Source of the DNA: Anseranas semipalmata
Taxonomy: Eukaryota > Chordata > Aves > Anseriformes > Anseranatidae
NCBI GenBank assembly: GCA_013399115.1
Contig: VXAA01003334.1
Location: 269,464 to 333,463 of the forward strand
Length of the DNA: 64,000 bases
Direction: 5' to 3'
Shown: piece after piece, positions 24,501 to 36,300 of the stretch
Layout: the number at the start of each line of letters is the position of its first letter
Position numbering within the stretch: position 1 is the first letter of the stretch
Notes under the pieces: generated by a model
Seen by the model: the letters and a program-made list of their open reading frames with translations, nothing else
Told to the model about the DNA's origin: nothing
Database searches by the model: none
Program-made: the position numbers and the translations under genes

Positions 24501-24709
24501 TCTTCAAAAAATAAAAATAAAAAATTGTACTTCTTAATTCCCCTGCTGCAGGAAGCAGGCTTTCTAGTTTTCTAGATTATTTTCAGTGCTCTTTCCTAGG
24601 CCTTCTCTAAACTCCTCCCTTCTTTTTTTTCCAAAAGGTAAACACCAAACTTGTTTGAGTAATGAAACTATTTTTTCCTCAGTACCATAGAGATAATACC
24701 ATTTTGTCC
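18561..24709. other. Unique AT-rich DNA, no gene seen
   Basis: Open frames reach only 60-92 codons and none shows a domain. The block holds an A16 run (19572-19587) and a short perfect hairpin (22175-22196). I recognise no transposon, RNA gene or exon with supported splice sites in these 6 kb. Confidence 0.55.
22175..22196. repeat. Perfect 9-bp inverted repeat with 4-nt loop
   Basis: TTCATACTC and GAGTATGAA flank the loop AGTG. The stem is perfect but too short to imply a particular role. Confidence 0.8.
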
Positions 24710-27700
24710 TTTTTTTTTTTTTTTGAAAATCCATAGATTAAAAGTCATCAGTGCATTGAGTTTTATACACTGAAAAACCTCAGAAATTAATCCACAAAAA
24801 ATAAAATATTGCTACAATTCTAAAACCAGGGTTGGAATTTGCTAAAAGAAGAACACAAAGAATCAGGAAATCTTGCAAACTCATACTATCTCAGCTTCTT
24901 AGACAGACAGAAGATTTTAGGCAGCAAAGAACAGATATTTCTCATCTCAGTAAGTAAGCCTGCTTCTTCCAGAGGGACTCTTTTCTGTCCTAAGGAAAAC
25001 TGTGCCAGTTCCCAAATGTTCTCAAAATGTTTGACACAAAAGGGTAAACTAAGGACAGGAATCTTGCTGTAAATTACTTTTTTCTCTCTTTAGTGGATTC
25101 AGATGAGATGTTTATTATCGCCTTAACATTCTTGCAGTGGTTTAGTTCTGTATAATAGCAAAGCTAGTAGTAAGTTAATTAAAAGAGCTATAATGTCTGA
25201 AAGAAGTCAGCAGGTTTCTACGGGTTGCTGATCAAAGGGAAAGTGGTTCTTTTTTAACGGTGTTTTTTTTTTCTTGGTCTTTTAGATACAGTATGTCTCT
25301 GTAATCACTTATGAATGCCATGATGACAAAATAAGGTAAAACCAATCATTTGAAATAAAACAAGGTCGGCAATAGAATTCACCTCCCCCCCCCACAGAAA
25401 ACCAGCAACAAATAAAAACCAAAACCAGACGGGTAATTTATAAGAGCCACCATGGGTGAGTCTAGAACCATAATATTCTGTAATCACACCATCTCAATGA
25501 CCTGGGTTCAGAATGAGTAATGAAGGACAGAAATAGTGTGGATCAGTAATGTTCTTGAACTTGAGTGGTAGTGATGTATTCATGTAATAATGCCATTTCA
25601 GTAGGTGAGAGGTAGCTACGGCTGTACAAGACTTGAAATGCAGGGAGCTGTGTGCCAATGATATCCTCTGATCAGTTGTCAAGTTTATGTGCACATAGAT
25701 ATTTTTAATGTCCAGATCAGTGAACAATTTGACTCTGACCAAACACTTACTTTACTTTCACATAATTGCTTTTTGTTTGTGTCTTTAAAGAATGGCAGCA
25801 TTCGTTATGATATATATTCCAAAGGAAAATGAAGCACAGTATTTATTCTTCTCCATAATGGCTTTGCAAACTTTTTTAAAAATATACATACTCTGGAAAT
25901 ATCTCTATGCTCTGAAAGTTTCAGATCTTCTAACTAATTTTCATACATGCTTTAAACTCCCCTTCCTATTCAAGTGTGAAAGGATTTCTGAAGTAGGGGG
26001 ATTTTTTGTGGGGCAGAGGGAAAGAGAGGGTTGCAATTTGTCGAGCATATTAACAATGAACAGAAAGAAGAGAGAGAGATGGCTAATACAAAGACAAAAG
26101 AGAGATTTTCTTAGCTTCCTGTAATCTTTCCTGTACTGTATAAAAAATGCCATTACTGTATGTCCTGAGGTGATCTATAGAAAGAAAAAACAGACTTCTA
26201 AATTTTCATTTTCATCTTTTAAACTTTTTGTCTGTATCAGCTACAAACTATAGGATATTATACTTCTCACATGTGTTTTAGGAAAGCTAATCGGACATTT
26301 CTAACAAAGTACTTTTTACTGTTTCAGCTAAACTAAAACTTTAGTAGAGAGATCTTAATTTAAAGAGTTATCAATGGGAGGATTCTGAGGTCAGACTAGA
26401 CACAGAAAGAGAGAAAAGGAAACATTGTTTTTAATCTATGAATCTGACTTCTTTGATCTAAAAAAAAAGATATTTCAGCACAAGTCATGCTTTGAAAACA
26501 CTCTGGATGTTTACTGGTTTTCTGATAAGAAATGAAGACAAATATGAAAGTCTGAAAGATCACAGCAAGACAGAATTATCAGCCTCTGTGCACTTTTATT
26601 TAGGAGTCACTTGCAATTATAAAATATTTTGCAGCTAAAACCCCTCAGTGATAAAGATTTTTGATGTGTCATCCTGATTGGACAGGAGAGCTAAAAGGTG
26701 ATAAATCTGACACAAATATTACATGAGTCTTTTTTATTTTCTGTAAGAACCTGAAGCAATTTGCTTTCCAGCATAGTCCTCTTCAAATGTAAACCTATTT
26801 TAAGTTTAAGAGTGAGAAAAAGAACTTAGGCAGTAAGAAATTTTGAGAACAATTTTCCCAGAACATATAGCCCTATTTTGCACTGAAAAAACTTGGCAAA
26901 TTAGGCTGATTTTTGCTAATCAATTCTGTTTCTATAAATACTTACAAAATTGCTTATGTAAAAACAATTAGCCCCTCATGTCTTTGCACACGTTATTCAT
27001 TACTCACACACTGAGATGGGCACTACATGATATAAATACCTTATCACCTCTATCCATTGGGATAGTTCTTAAAAGTTTTTTTTTTTTTTTTTAAGAAAAA
27101 AAAAGTATTAACAATGGAAAAGAAATAACAAATTATGATTAGGGAACATATTCCCTTCCCTGAATAGTTATCCTTACTGGCATGAGAAAATGGTTTTCAT
27201 AGCAAAAGCAAACCAAATGCTTGTGCCAAAGGTAATTTTAGAAAGTACTTGCAAACAGCAAATATTAAATCTGGAGGAAACAAGCAGATCTTAAGAATTC
27301 ATAAATATTCTTCAGATTGGTACTTCTGTCTTTAATGAGTTTAGACTGGTTAATTTATTTCAGACTTTGCACTGATTAGGAATACTGACTGAAATAACAC
27401 CTTGTGGGTAGCGTGAGTTGGCTGAATAATAAGCTAGACTCCTGCCATGAACAACACGGTCTTGAGTGTATCTTAAAGCTTTTGGTTGCATCAGGCAGAA
27501 ACACACACAGAACTGGATCGATTCTGGAGTAACTTACGAATACTGTATTTTGATCTACATAAAAGAGTGCTCACTGCAAGAGTACAAGAGGGCTGTCAAG
27601 TGAATCAGGTAGCGAGATAAGGAGAATGGCTCGAAGGAAGGCATAAATCCAGCAAGTTTTTGTGGGCTTTTAAACCATGGACTTTAAAATTTTTACTTCC

Positions 27701-29430
27701 TCAGCAGACAGCCTGCAAAAATAATTTGTCCAGAAAGACCAAATGTTATGAATTTGCTGTAAGAGAAGTACTGCTATAGTTAGCAGAATGCCTCATGTAA
27801 AGGGAATTGCTCAGAGCAACTGGGTGAAGAAAGCTACCTTCTTGTACATACCAAATTTCTAGATACTTATCAATTCTCTGGAATCATGTATGCAGTAACT
27901 GCCTAAAATCCTCATCTTTCAAGCTGCTTGCCTTCTGTCTCTGATCAGGCATTGCACCTGGTATTGAGATGCCTCAGAAGAGACAGAAATGCAGTTACTC
28001 TAGGTCACAGGTACTATACTATTAGGATCAATAAGGTGTTTCAGCAAATTCATAAAGCTCCTCCTTAACAACTAAGTTTTGAAAAATGCATGCATGTCCT
28101 TGAGATTAGAAATGAGTCTTACCACTTCAGTCACTTAAAGAACTACAAAGCCATTAAAAGTGGCACTATTGAAAAAGAAAGGATAAAGAACTTTCCATCC
28201 AAAGCTGTTGAATTCTTCTTTGCATACAAGCAACTAACTCTCCTCTATAGCTAAGAGAGGTGGCATTATGTTATAGCTGTGTCTTATGCCCGCAGTTGGA
28301 ACATAGCCAGGGGCGGCATGGAAAATAGTTGCCTAATTTAAAGTTCCCAATAGCTAATAATATATCAGTGCTTCATATACTGTACCAACATATTTTGTGG
28401 AAAATTTCCTCGCCCTTCAGACAAACAGTTCACTGCACACAAAGATCCCTGCAACAACTGTTATAGACTTTGCTGTAAAATCTGTAAGGAAAATCTCCTC
28501 CCAGAATCTGTCCATGCAGCTTTTTTTAAGCATAATAGTGTGATTGTACAGGCCATAGAGGACCCACAGCTTCTGCCAATGACTGGAACAGGTGATCCTT
28601 TTTAGACCCCCCTGATGAGGGCCAGGAAAGCAGCAAGCAATTAACATCCCACAAGAGCAGGTAGCAGTGTGGGATGCAGAGATTGCTGAAGCTGGGTGAG
28701 GCTGAGTTCTCGGTGGTGGAGAGGGGAATCAGACCTAAAATCTTCATTGTGTTCTGCTGCAGTCCAATTACTGTGCATTTTCCTTCTAAGCCCAAAACAA
28801 AAATTGTAGGCTGTGACAGGAGAACGTGACTGGAAAAAAACTCCTTCAGGAAATGAAAACCTTGCAAAGTGTACTGAAGAAAGTGCAGAAGAGAGCATGC
28901 CTTGGCACCCAAAATGATAACTAGAAAGATGCTGTCACCCAAAAAAACACATACCAAAACCATTCCCAACCTGTGACCTGGAATCTGAAACATCACCTGC
29001 CTGAGCCTTGTTATGACAGTGTTGAGCGCTGCTGTGTTTAAGCATTAGTTTCACTTTATGTTGGACATGCACTTTAATAGAACCACTCCTGTGTTGAACC
29101 AAAATGTAACCGTTAGATTGCTTAAAAGCAATTACTGCATCAGAAGCAAAGATCTTTGCAGGTTCGTGTCCTATTTGTAGGCAAGCTGGGAATGCTTACA
29201 AAAAGAGCAGAATATTTTCCATCCTGCACAAAGAAGGCATAGATTTTCTGCAAGGTAAGCAAGCTAAATACCTCTCATAGCAGCTCTGATCAGCTTTCTG
29301 CAGTGATTGTTTTTCCAGTAGGGTGTGTGCAGAGCTGGGTATTTGGCTTCTTCTGTATTTCCCTTCTGCACACCCATGTTTTAAATACACACAATACTTT
29401 TGCATGAGAATTTCATTGTGCTTTATACTG
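24710..29430. other. Unique AT-rich DNA with homopolymers, no gene seen
   Basis: The block contains T15 (24710-24724), C9 (25385-25393) and a T18-AAG-A9 tract (27076-27105) that can fold on itself. A 156-codon open frame at 28526-28996 minus is hydrophobic without a recognisable family, and I treat it as chance. No repeat family is seen. Confidence 0.55.
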
Positions 29431-29988
29431 TCACAGTAGCATCCATAAGACATTTGGAAGCAGCTCTTCTGGGGAAGCAGATTTTGTGGTGAATAATTGC
29501 AGAGTTTGATACATAAGCTCCGGAACATGTTGTCTGTCATTAGTTTGGACACAGCAATAAGCAGTTAGAAAGCAGGCAGCTGAATATTGCAATAGGCCAG
29601 GGAAAAAGCTAGATAGCCTCAGGACTATGTCCAGGAACTTTGGAGAGCTTTGGAGTTGGATGACAAGTCTCTTCTTCCATTTTTGTGCCTCTTCAGATAC
29701 TTCTGAGGCGCTACTCGCATTGGCACCTGTTGTTGTCATGAGTCTCCTCAAGGCCAGCAGTATAGTTTTGGTTTCCACCACACGCAATCTTACACCCAAA
29801 TTAACCTGTCTGCATTCAAAGGAGCAGAGAGGTCTAGAGGGGAGGATTGCTAAAGGATCTAAAAATAAATCCTTTTCTCTATACTGAGGAATAGAGTGCT
29901 GCTGTAGTTGCCTTGCACTCTGTTTCTCCAGCGTTTGCTGCTGAAATGCTGCATTCGTGTCACCAAGGTTCAGTGCCAAGCCGAGCAA
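29431..29988 (-). other. Unexplained 185-codon open frame, probably not coding
   Basis: The frame opens with TTG, not ATG. The peptide has no family I recognise. Its first half is polar and includes VRLRVVETKTILLALRRLM and SEVSEEAQKWKKRL; a hydrophobic run FLDIVLRLSSFFPGLLQYSA follows. A pyrimidine-rich stretch ending in GAATGCAG at about 29806-29840, read on the minus strand, resembles a splice acceptor directly before the VRLRVVETK part. Promoter-like words lie just upstream at 29995-30066. Frames of this length are expected by chance in 64 kb, and an 86-codon frame runs on the opposite strand, so confidence is low. Confidence 0.15.
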
Positions 29989-29994
29989 TTGCCA

Positions 29995-30004
29995 CCTATA
30001 TAGG
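29995..30004 (-). promoter_or_regulatory. CArG-box / TATA-like word CCTATATAGG
   Basis: CCTATATAGG is a perfect CC(A/T)6GG match to the serum response factor site and also contains TATATA. It is self-complementary, so the strand is chosen only because an open frame starts seven bases away on the minus strand. Ten-base matches occur by chance, and there is no independent proof of use. Confidence 0.3.
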
Positions 30005-30050
30005 AGCTTAAAATAGCACAGTGTCTGACAGAAATACCTTGAAGGCTGAC

Positions 30051-30066
30051 AGAGCAGGGGGCGGGC
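30051..30066. promoter_or_regulatory. CTCF-like / GC-box word AGCAGGGGGCG
   Basis: AGAGCAGGGGGCGGGC fits the core of the CTCF motif (AGCAGGGGGCG) and on the other strand contains a GC box (CCCGCCCCC). It is an isolated GC-rich island in AT-rich DNA, 47 bp from the CArG word. Whether CTCF, an Sp1-type factor or nothing binds cannot be seen. Confidence 0.3.
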
Positions 30067-32430
30067 TTCTGATATATTATACTCTGTTGCAGGAAGTTTT
30101 TATTTATTTAGAATGATATAAGCACCCTGGGGAGGGATATGGTTTAGATTTACTCTGGTCTGACCCAATCACAGTGTGTCTGAAATGCAAAGTAGTACTG
30201 AGCTCTCCCCAGGGGTCCGAAAATGGTGCAGCTCTATTGAATGATAGATTTTTAGCAGTTCTCCTGCATGGATCCCACTTGGTTGATGTAATGCTGATTA
30301 AAGCAAGCACATTTCCTCTACTGCACTCTCATTCATCCCTCCATAGCCACTTACTGCAGAGACCATGCAGGCTTTTAATTATTTTACTAAACAGAGAACA
30401 TTTTTTCTTGGAAGTGCATCATGAAATTTTAATGGCTGCACTTTTCATTCCAGCAGAAAGCCCTCAAACAGCAGAAAAAAAACATGTGAAAATCCACTAG
30501 ATTTTATCTTTCCTTCCACAGCACCACAGAGAATGCGGGAGTCTCAGTTTTAGAGGTAGATGGCTCAAGAAAGTTTAAGTGGGATTGATCCAAAAAAACC
30601 CCGAATATATACATATGTATATAAAAGAGGGCTTTAAGCAATGCTAAGAAAGGAGCAGAGGAAGGCTCCTCATCACATATCTTCAGCTCAGGCACAGCTG
30701 GAGAAGAAGCAAGCCAGTACAATGAAGTATCCATGTATCAGACTCAGAGTCGAGATTACAGCTGCCCTGCTCACAATCTCCTCCCCAAACAGAAGAGGAT
30801 TGAGAAGGCCGATTTTTGCCACATGCAGAAAGATCAGACACAGTGCTTCAAAGCACACTAGTGCACTGTACTGTATTCCGTGTAGGACATCATAGCTAGT
30901 AATGCAAGTTCTCACTGTGAAAGTGTTGTTGTCAGGCAGGTGCTTATAGAGCCAACCGAGCAGTCATGGTCCGCAAATAGATTTCATGGTCATGCCACTA
31001 CCATTCTTTGCAATGCACTTCACTTCACCTGTAAGAAAAGTCTTGAAGATTTATATTTTAATTCTTATATGGATTATTAATTATCTCTCACTGTGTAATA
31101 GTAAGATATGACCATATTTAATTGACATACAATCATACAAGCCACCTTCTGTACCTCTTCTGTAAAACACATAGAAAAACAGATTTCTTTCAGTTCTTTC
31201 TATTTTCAGATTTTTTTTCCATAGCCTTGAACTTCCTTTAATTTTATTCCTTTTCTTCCCAACACTTTGTTTCTCATTGTGCTCTCTGGACCAGGATGCA
31301 TCAAAACAATGATCCATTCCAGCTCTGACACTGGCTGCAGTTCAGTGTGTGGTTCAGAAACAAGCACAAGTACAAAAAGGGAAGGGAAGGGAAGGGNAGA
31401 ATGTCTACTTCTGGTTAACTTCTCTGATGAGCTACCACTGGGCATTTTTTCATGCTCAGAGATTCAGTAAAAGTCTCTTTACTTCCTGAATGTTCTAATT
31501 TCCAGTTAAACTCTTTGAGAAGAGGAAGAGGGAAGAAAAGGAAGGAAATGGTCCTTTTCTTACAATCACGCAAAAATGAAGCTCATCCTGTACTTGGACT
31601 TCATTCTAGAAGGTAAAATATATCTCCAGTCATAGGCTATCTGAAAAGAAAAAAAAAAAAAAATGGTCCCACTTTTCTTTACTAATGCAAAAAGATTCCC
31701 CGGGTAAATTTATCTCAAAGCTGGAATCATTCTCTGTCAGCGAATTTTGCTTCAAGAAATCAAGAAATCATCAGACTGAGAAGTTCTCACAAAGATGACC
31801 CAGCATATTAAGCTTTTGCAGTGCTTGGTGGGAGGATGTGCTTGTGAAGATGCAATAAATGAGGTGAATTAGCTACTGGCTGAAGTGAATTGTAGAGAGA
31901 CCTTGATAGAAATCCAAGAATAAAAAGAAAAAAACAAAAAAGGTGAAAAATAGAAATCTGAGAATTCACACTTTTCTGTTTTAAGCAATTAAAATTAACA
32001 TGTCCTTGCATCATTCCCAGGCAGCTTAATCCTCTATTACTAATAAATGATCTTTTATAAAGGATTTTGAAGTGGACAGAGATAACAGTTTAATCATTTT
32101 GATGAAAAGCCAAGATTTTTCATCTTCAAAGTGCTAAAATATCAGCATACACCACTAATAATGAACCTTGTTAATCATTAGCTTCCCTCAAATATAATGG
32201 GAATAACACTTTTCCTAAGAGCTTGCAGAAGAATTGAGAAAAAAAGAGGGTGGTTTTTTTTTAGGTTAGCCCTTTTATAACTAACTTTATTCATATTTTA
32301 ATGAGTAATGTATGAATAAGTAGATTTTTAAGTTAACAAATGAATATTTAAAGGAAAGAGAAGAGAATAAATTTGTCAATCAAAAGTCTTCCAAACCCAG
32401 GTACATGCTCCAGGCGTGATCTTGAAAACA
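30067..32430. other. Unique DNA, no gene seen
   Basis: The block holds a TATA-like word at 30618-30627 (TATATAAAAG) without a supported gene behind it, a (GGGAA)n tract with one undetermined base (31379-31397) and an A15 run (31649-31663). Open frames are at most 108 codons and have no motif. Confidence 0.55.
31379..31397 (+). repeat. (GGGAA)n tract with G-quadruplex pattern and an undetermined base
   Basis: Four GGG runs separated by AA form a canonical G-quadruplex pattern on the plus strand. The base immediately after the fourth run (31397) is N, so the true length is unknown. Confidence 0.85.
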
Positions 32431-32510
32431 TTTATGCACATGAGTAACTTGTGACTCATGAGTCATCTTAGTGAAGTCAAGGGTACTAAATTAACCTTTT
32501 ATGAAGAATG
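32431..32510. repeat. Probable ancient amniote repeat fragment with double AP-1 palindrome
   Basis: GCACATGAGTAAC, ACTCATG and GTGAAGTCAAGGG follow the order of a dispersed amniote repeat with words like CACATGAGTAGTCCCATTGAAGTCAATGGG. CATGAGT at 32439-32445 is inverted at 32454-32460. Inside it, TGACTCATGAGTCA at 32452-32465 is a perfect 14-bp palindrome holding two overlapping AP-1 consensus sites (TGACTCA and TGAGTCA). The repeat assignment is approximate. Confidence 0.45.
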
Positions 32511-32589
32511 CATGTTAGGATGACAATTTCTATTCCACCCAAGTCAGTGGGAAAGATCAGCATCTGCAAGGTAGGGGTGTAATGTAAGG

Positions 32590-33302
32590 TGGTCATCTAG
32601 GCTATACCTCCCCAAAAAGACGGAGGGGCCAGGGAGCAGCTCTGCAGGAAAAGCCCTGGGGTGGTTGTAGGCAGCAAGCTGAATGTGAACCCATGGTCTG
32701 CCCTGGCACCAAAGGCAGAAATCAGCACCTGAGTGTATTAACAGGGGCACAGCCCATAGGTGGAGGAAAAGGATTGCCTCTTTCTACATGGCACTCATCA
32801 GACCATATCTAGATCCTGAATCCAGTTTTGGGCCCCACAATGCAGGAAAGACGTGGGTAAAGTGGAGGGAGCTCATGGAGGGCCCCCAAAGCAGTAGGGG
32901 CTGGAGCACTTGGCCCATGAGGAGAGGCTGGGGGAGCTGGTCTGGGTCAGCCTGGAGATGAGATGGATTCAGGTGCACCTAACAGCAGCCCGCAGTGCCC
33001 GTGAGGGGTCATTGAGGAGGTGGAGCCAGACTCCTCACAGCAGTGCAAGGAGAGAGAATGAGATACGAATGTGCGTAAGTGAGATGAGAGAGTTTCAGGC
33101 TGGATGTAAAGGAAAACTTTTCTCCCATGAGGACAGCTGGGCAGTGGAACAGGTTGTCCAGAGAGGCTGTGCAGTCTCCCTCCCTGGAGGTTTTCAAGAC
33201 TCAGCTGGGCAAATCCCTGAGCAGCCTGGTCTGATCCCATAGCTTACCCTGCTTTGAGCAGGAGGTTGGACCAGGTGACCTCCTCTGATCCTATGATCCC
33301 AG
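32590..33302 (+). mobile_element. CR1 LINE, 5'-truncated, with decayed end of ORF2 and 3' tail
   Basis: The plus strand follows the last part of CR1 ORF2: CTGCAGGAAAAGCCCTGGGG (AEKxLGV region), then CCAGTTTTGGGCCCC (FGP), GGCCCATGAGGAGAGGCTGGG and TTTCAGGCTGGATGTAAAGG (FRLDV). The 3' tail follows: GGAGGTTGGACCAGGTGACC, then TCCTATGATCC. Indels and stops break the frame throughout, so it is dead. It seems more decayed than the copy at 61923-62440. The upper-left boundary is approximate; similarity may begin near 32560. Confidence 0.92.
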
Positions 33303-36300
33303 GAAATCTCACCGTTGCTGAAATCAAGTGAATGATGAATTTTCTCATTCCTTCTGAGTGGCCATCTCTAGTGGAGAAATGGTTCCTTTTTTCCTACTTT
33401 CCTTGTGAATTGCTATATTTTACTATCTTAATGTAATTCCCCAAACCTACTGACTCTCATGCAGCCTAGCCTTGATCCTCCATAATAATATATACTTTCC
33501 ATGAGCTGCTGCTGCTACTATTAAAGTCAATAATGCTGCTATCCTGGCATATCACATCAACTGCAAAACAACACGAACTTAATTAGCAGATCTTTCTAAG
33601 AATCAATTAAGCTTACTTCATCAGCCATCTCATTTTTTTAATTTTCCCAGTAAAATACTATGATAAAAGGATTATACAAAGCAACATGGGAGGCTCTGCA
33701 TGCATGTGACCACTAATAAAATACTTCTGTATTGATAACTAATTTGGCAGGGAAGTGCACCAGTGCATTTGTAAAGAGTGAAGGAAATCAGTATATATCA
33801 AGAATCCCTTTACTTTGAATTTTGTGTGGGTCACACTTATGTAGGCTACTCAAACACAGGCTATTTTTGTTTACCTAGGGAACTTATGTACCAAGGTCTC
33901 ATTCCCATGGGCTAAACACTGACCTCCATTATAATCCTAAGAAAATCCCACCTTAGTGTCTCTTAGGTGTCAAGGCATGAGCATCTCCATAAGGGTCTAG
34001 CTAGAAACACGAAGTTGCAGTGGTTAGGAGACCTTATAGCCAGTACGGCTGGGGCATGATGTCAGGAATTTGACTCCTGTTATGGGAAATGGTTATATCT
34101 TACGTGAAAGGTAAGGGATGACTCTTCTTCCTCTGCCCACATTTTAAAAGCTAAGTAGCCACTGAGGCTTTGTGTGGAAGGCCAGATTTCTTTTGTGCAC
34201 ATGCGGTACCATGCGGGCCTCCACAGGCAACTTGCGCCCTGCCAGGTGCCTGGTTCCCTGTAGGATTTAGCAAGAGAGATGCACATGGGCACTCTGGCAA
34301 GGAAAGCATATTCAAACCTGAAATACTCAGACCTGGGGGACTTTGCTTTCAAGTCAAAGAGGGAGACGTCCAATGATTTTCAGCAGCTCTGAGGTGGCTA
34401 TGGAGCAAGTCATTTATACCTATGAAGATTCTGGGGTTTTATATCCTCTAATAAATACTCACGATTTTGCCCTAAGTCCATTAAAAATGTTTAAAGCAGA
34501 TCCTGTGAAGAAAACTAGGAAATATTTTTGCAAAAATAAAACATAAATGAAAAATAAATAAAACAAACTTTAAAGGTGAGCTTTCTGAAAGAAATGCTGA
34601 AGAAAGAACTTCAGCTGTTTTCCTGCAAAAAGGTCAAGCTCAAGATCTAGATAATAAAAAGAGCAGGAAACTACCTGAAGGAATTCTTGGCTGGTATAAA
34701 TCCTCTTATTTCTCTTGCAAGATGCTAGCAGCTGTCACAAACTGCTTCTTCCAAATCAGAAGAGTGAGAAGAATTACAGAAGAGAACAGGTTTAAACATA
34801 TTTCACCCATCCTGGACAGATAGGAAAACCCAGTATCTCTCTGCTCTGGACACCATCAGAAGTGGTGAGAGGGACAGGTAAGTAATGAGAGAAGAGAAGA
34901 AGGGCATGCTAAGACTATTTGTTCTTACTATATTGTCATTTTTTTGTGTTTTCCAGCTTTCTTTTGTGGTCTTGTTAGGATAGAAGGAGCTCTAGGATTG
35001 GAAATTCCAAAAGCAGAAAGCCATCTAGAATAGATTGCTTTCCCACTGCAAATCTCCTTATATACAGAGTAATGAAATGTCTACAAAAGTTAATGAAATC
35101 TGAAGTAATATTTGACATATGTTTTTTTAAATCAAGGTGAGGGAATATCTGCTGACCAAGTCTTTATTCTGTGGTTAAGTGTCCATGAATATCCTTTGGA
35201 GAGCATTTAAGAAACTTTTCTGTGTAGCCTTCCCACTACAGACTCTATATGAAATGAAGGATTACAAACCTGTGTCAGCAGATGGTAGAGAAGAGCCAGA
35301 CTTGAAGCCTGGCCAGTTATCTCTGTGGTTATTCTCAAAGTCTTAAAAGCAATAGTAATAATATGGGCTTGACTCCCTCTGATATGGAGATAACTCAGAG
35401 GTTTTATTATCTTTACCAAATGTTACAAATATAACTGTCCTAAGATGATTATGTAGCTGGACAAGATGAAGGATGGATAAAGAGTAGATGCCTGAGCCAA
35501 ACTTGAGTTAGTCAGGTGAGTGGAGGAAAATTTTTGAAGAGTTCCTAGGCCCAGTGTAGGCTTCTCTTTCCATGTTCACACCACCTGTAGTCAAGTCAGG
35601 TTATACTCCATGAATGTCCTGAGTGGTTCCCCAGTGCTGCTCACACAACAGTGCCCATTCTGTCACCTGTTGTGACCAACAGCACTCCATTATTTCCACC
35701 CCCATGATTATGTGACCTTAACCATCATCAGATGGTGGTTAATACACACATACACACCAGCTGATGACCTGCCACACTCTAGCAATACAAAATTCCCAGC
35801 AATACAAGCTTATTCTTTAGGAAGTCTAACATACAACAAGCCCATCTCCTCAGACACTCTAAGCACCTCAGAGCTTCTCAGAGACCATGGGTTCATATTC
35901 AAAATTACTAGTGGTATCTTTGATGTAATCCTTATGTCTAAGATACATTAAAGGCTAGTTAAGCCTTAGAACGACATTGATGGCCAGCTGTTCGTGTGGT
36001 GTGATGGGAATCCAAAATAATGATGAAGGCCATGTAGAAGACAATACTTTTGCAGGGGGTCAAAACAGAGGAAACAAAGAATTTGGGGAGCTAAGGAATA
36101 TGTCCATTCTTACCAGCTTCTGCTTGAAATTTTTCTTTGGAAATATGGTCTCTGTAGTGTTTGCAGCTTTTCTTGGGTTATTACGGGATAATGAGGCCAT
36201 GTGTTATCCCTGACGAGCATGAAAAAATCCCCAGTGGGCCTTCTGCTGTTGGAACTTAACCTTTTCAAGGTTGCAACTAATCTGCAGCCAAGAAAGAATC

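Noticed and set aside
28526..28996. 156-codon hydrophobic minus-strand frame
   Set aside because: An 85-codon minus-strand frame overlaps it, it has no regular transmembrane spacing or known motif, and no promoter or splice support is visible.
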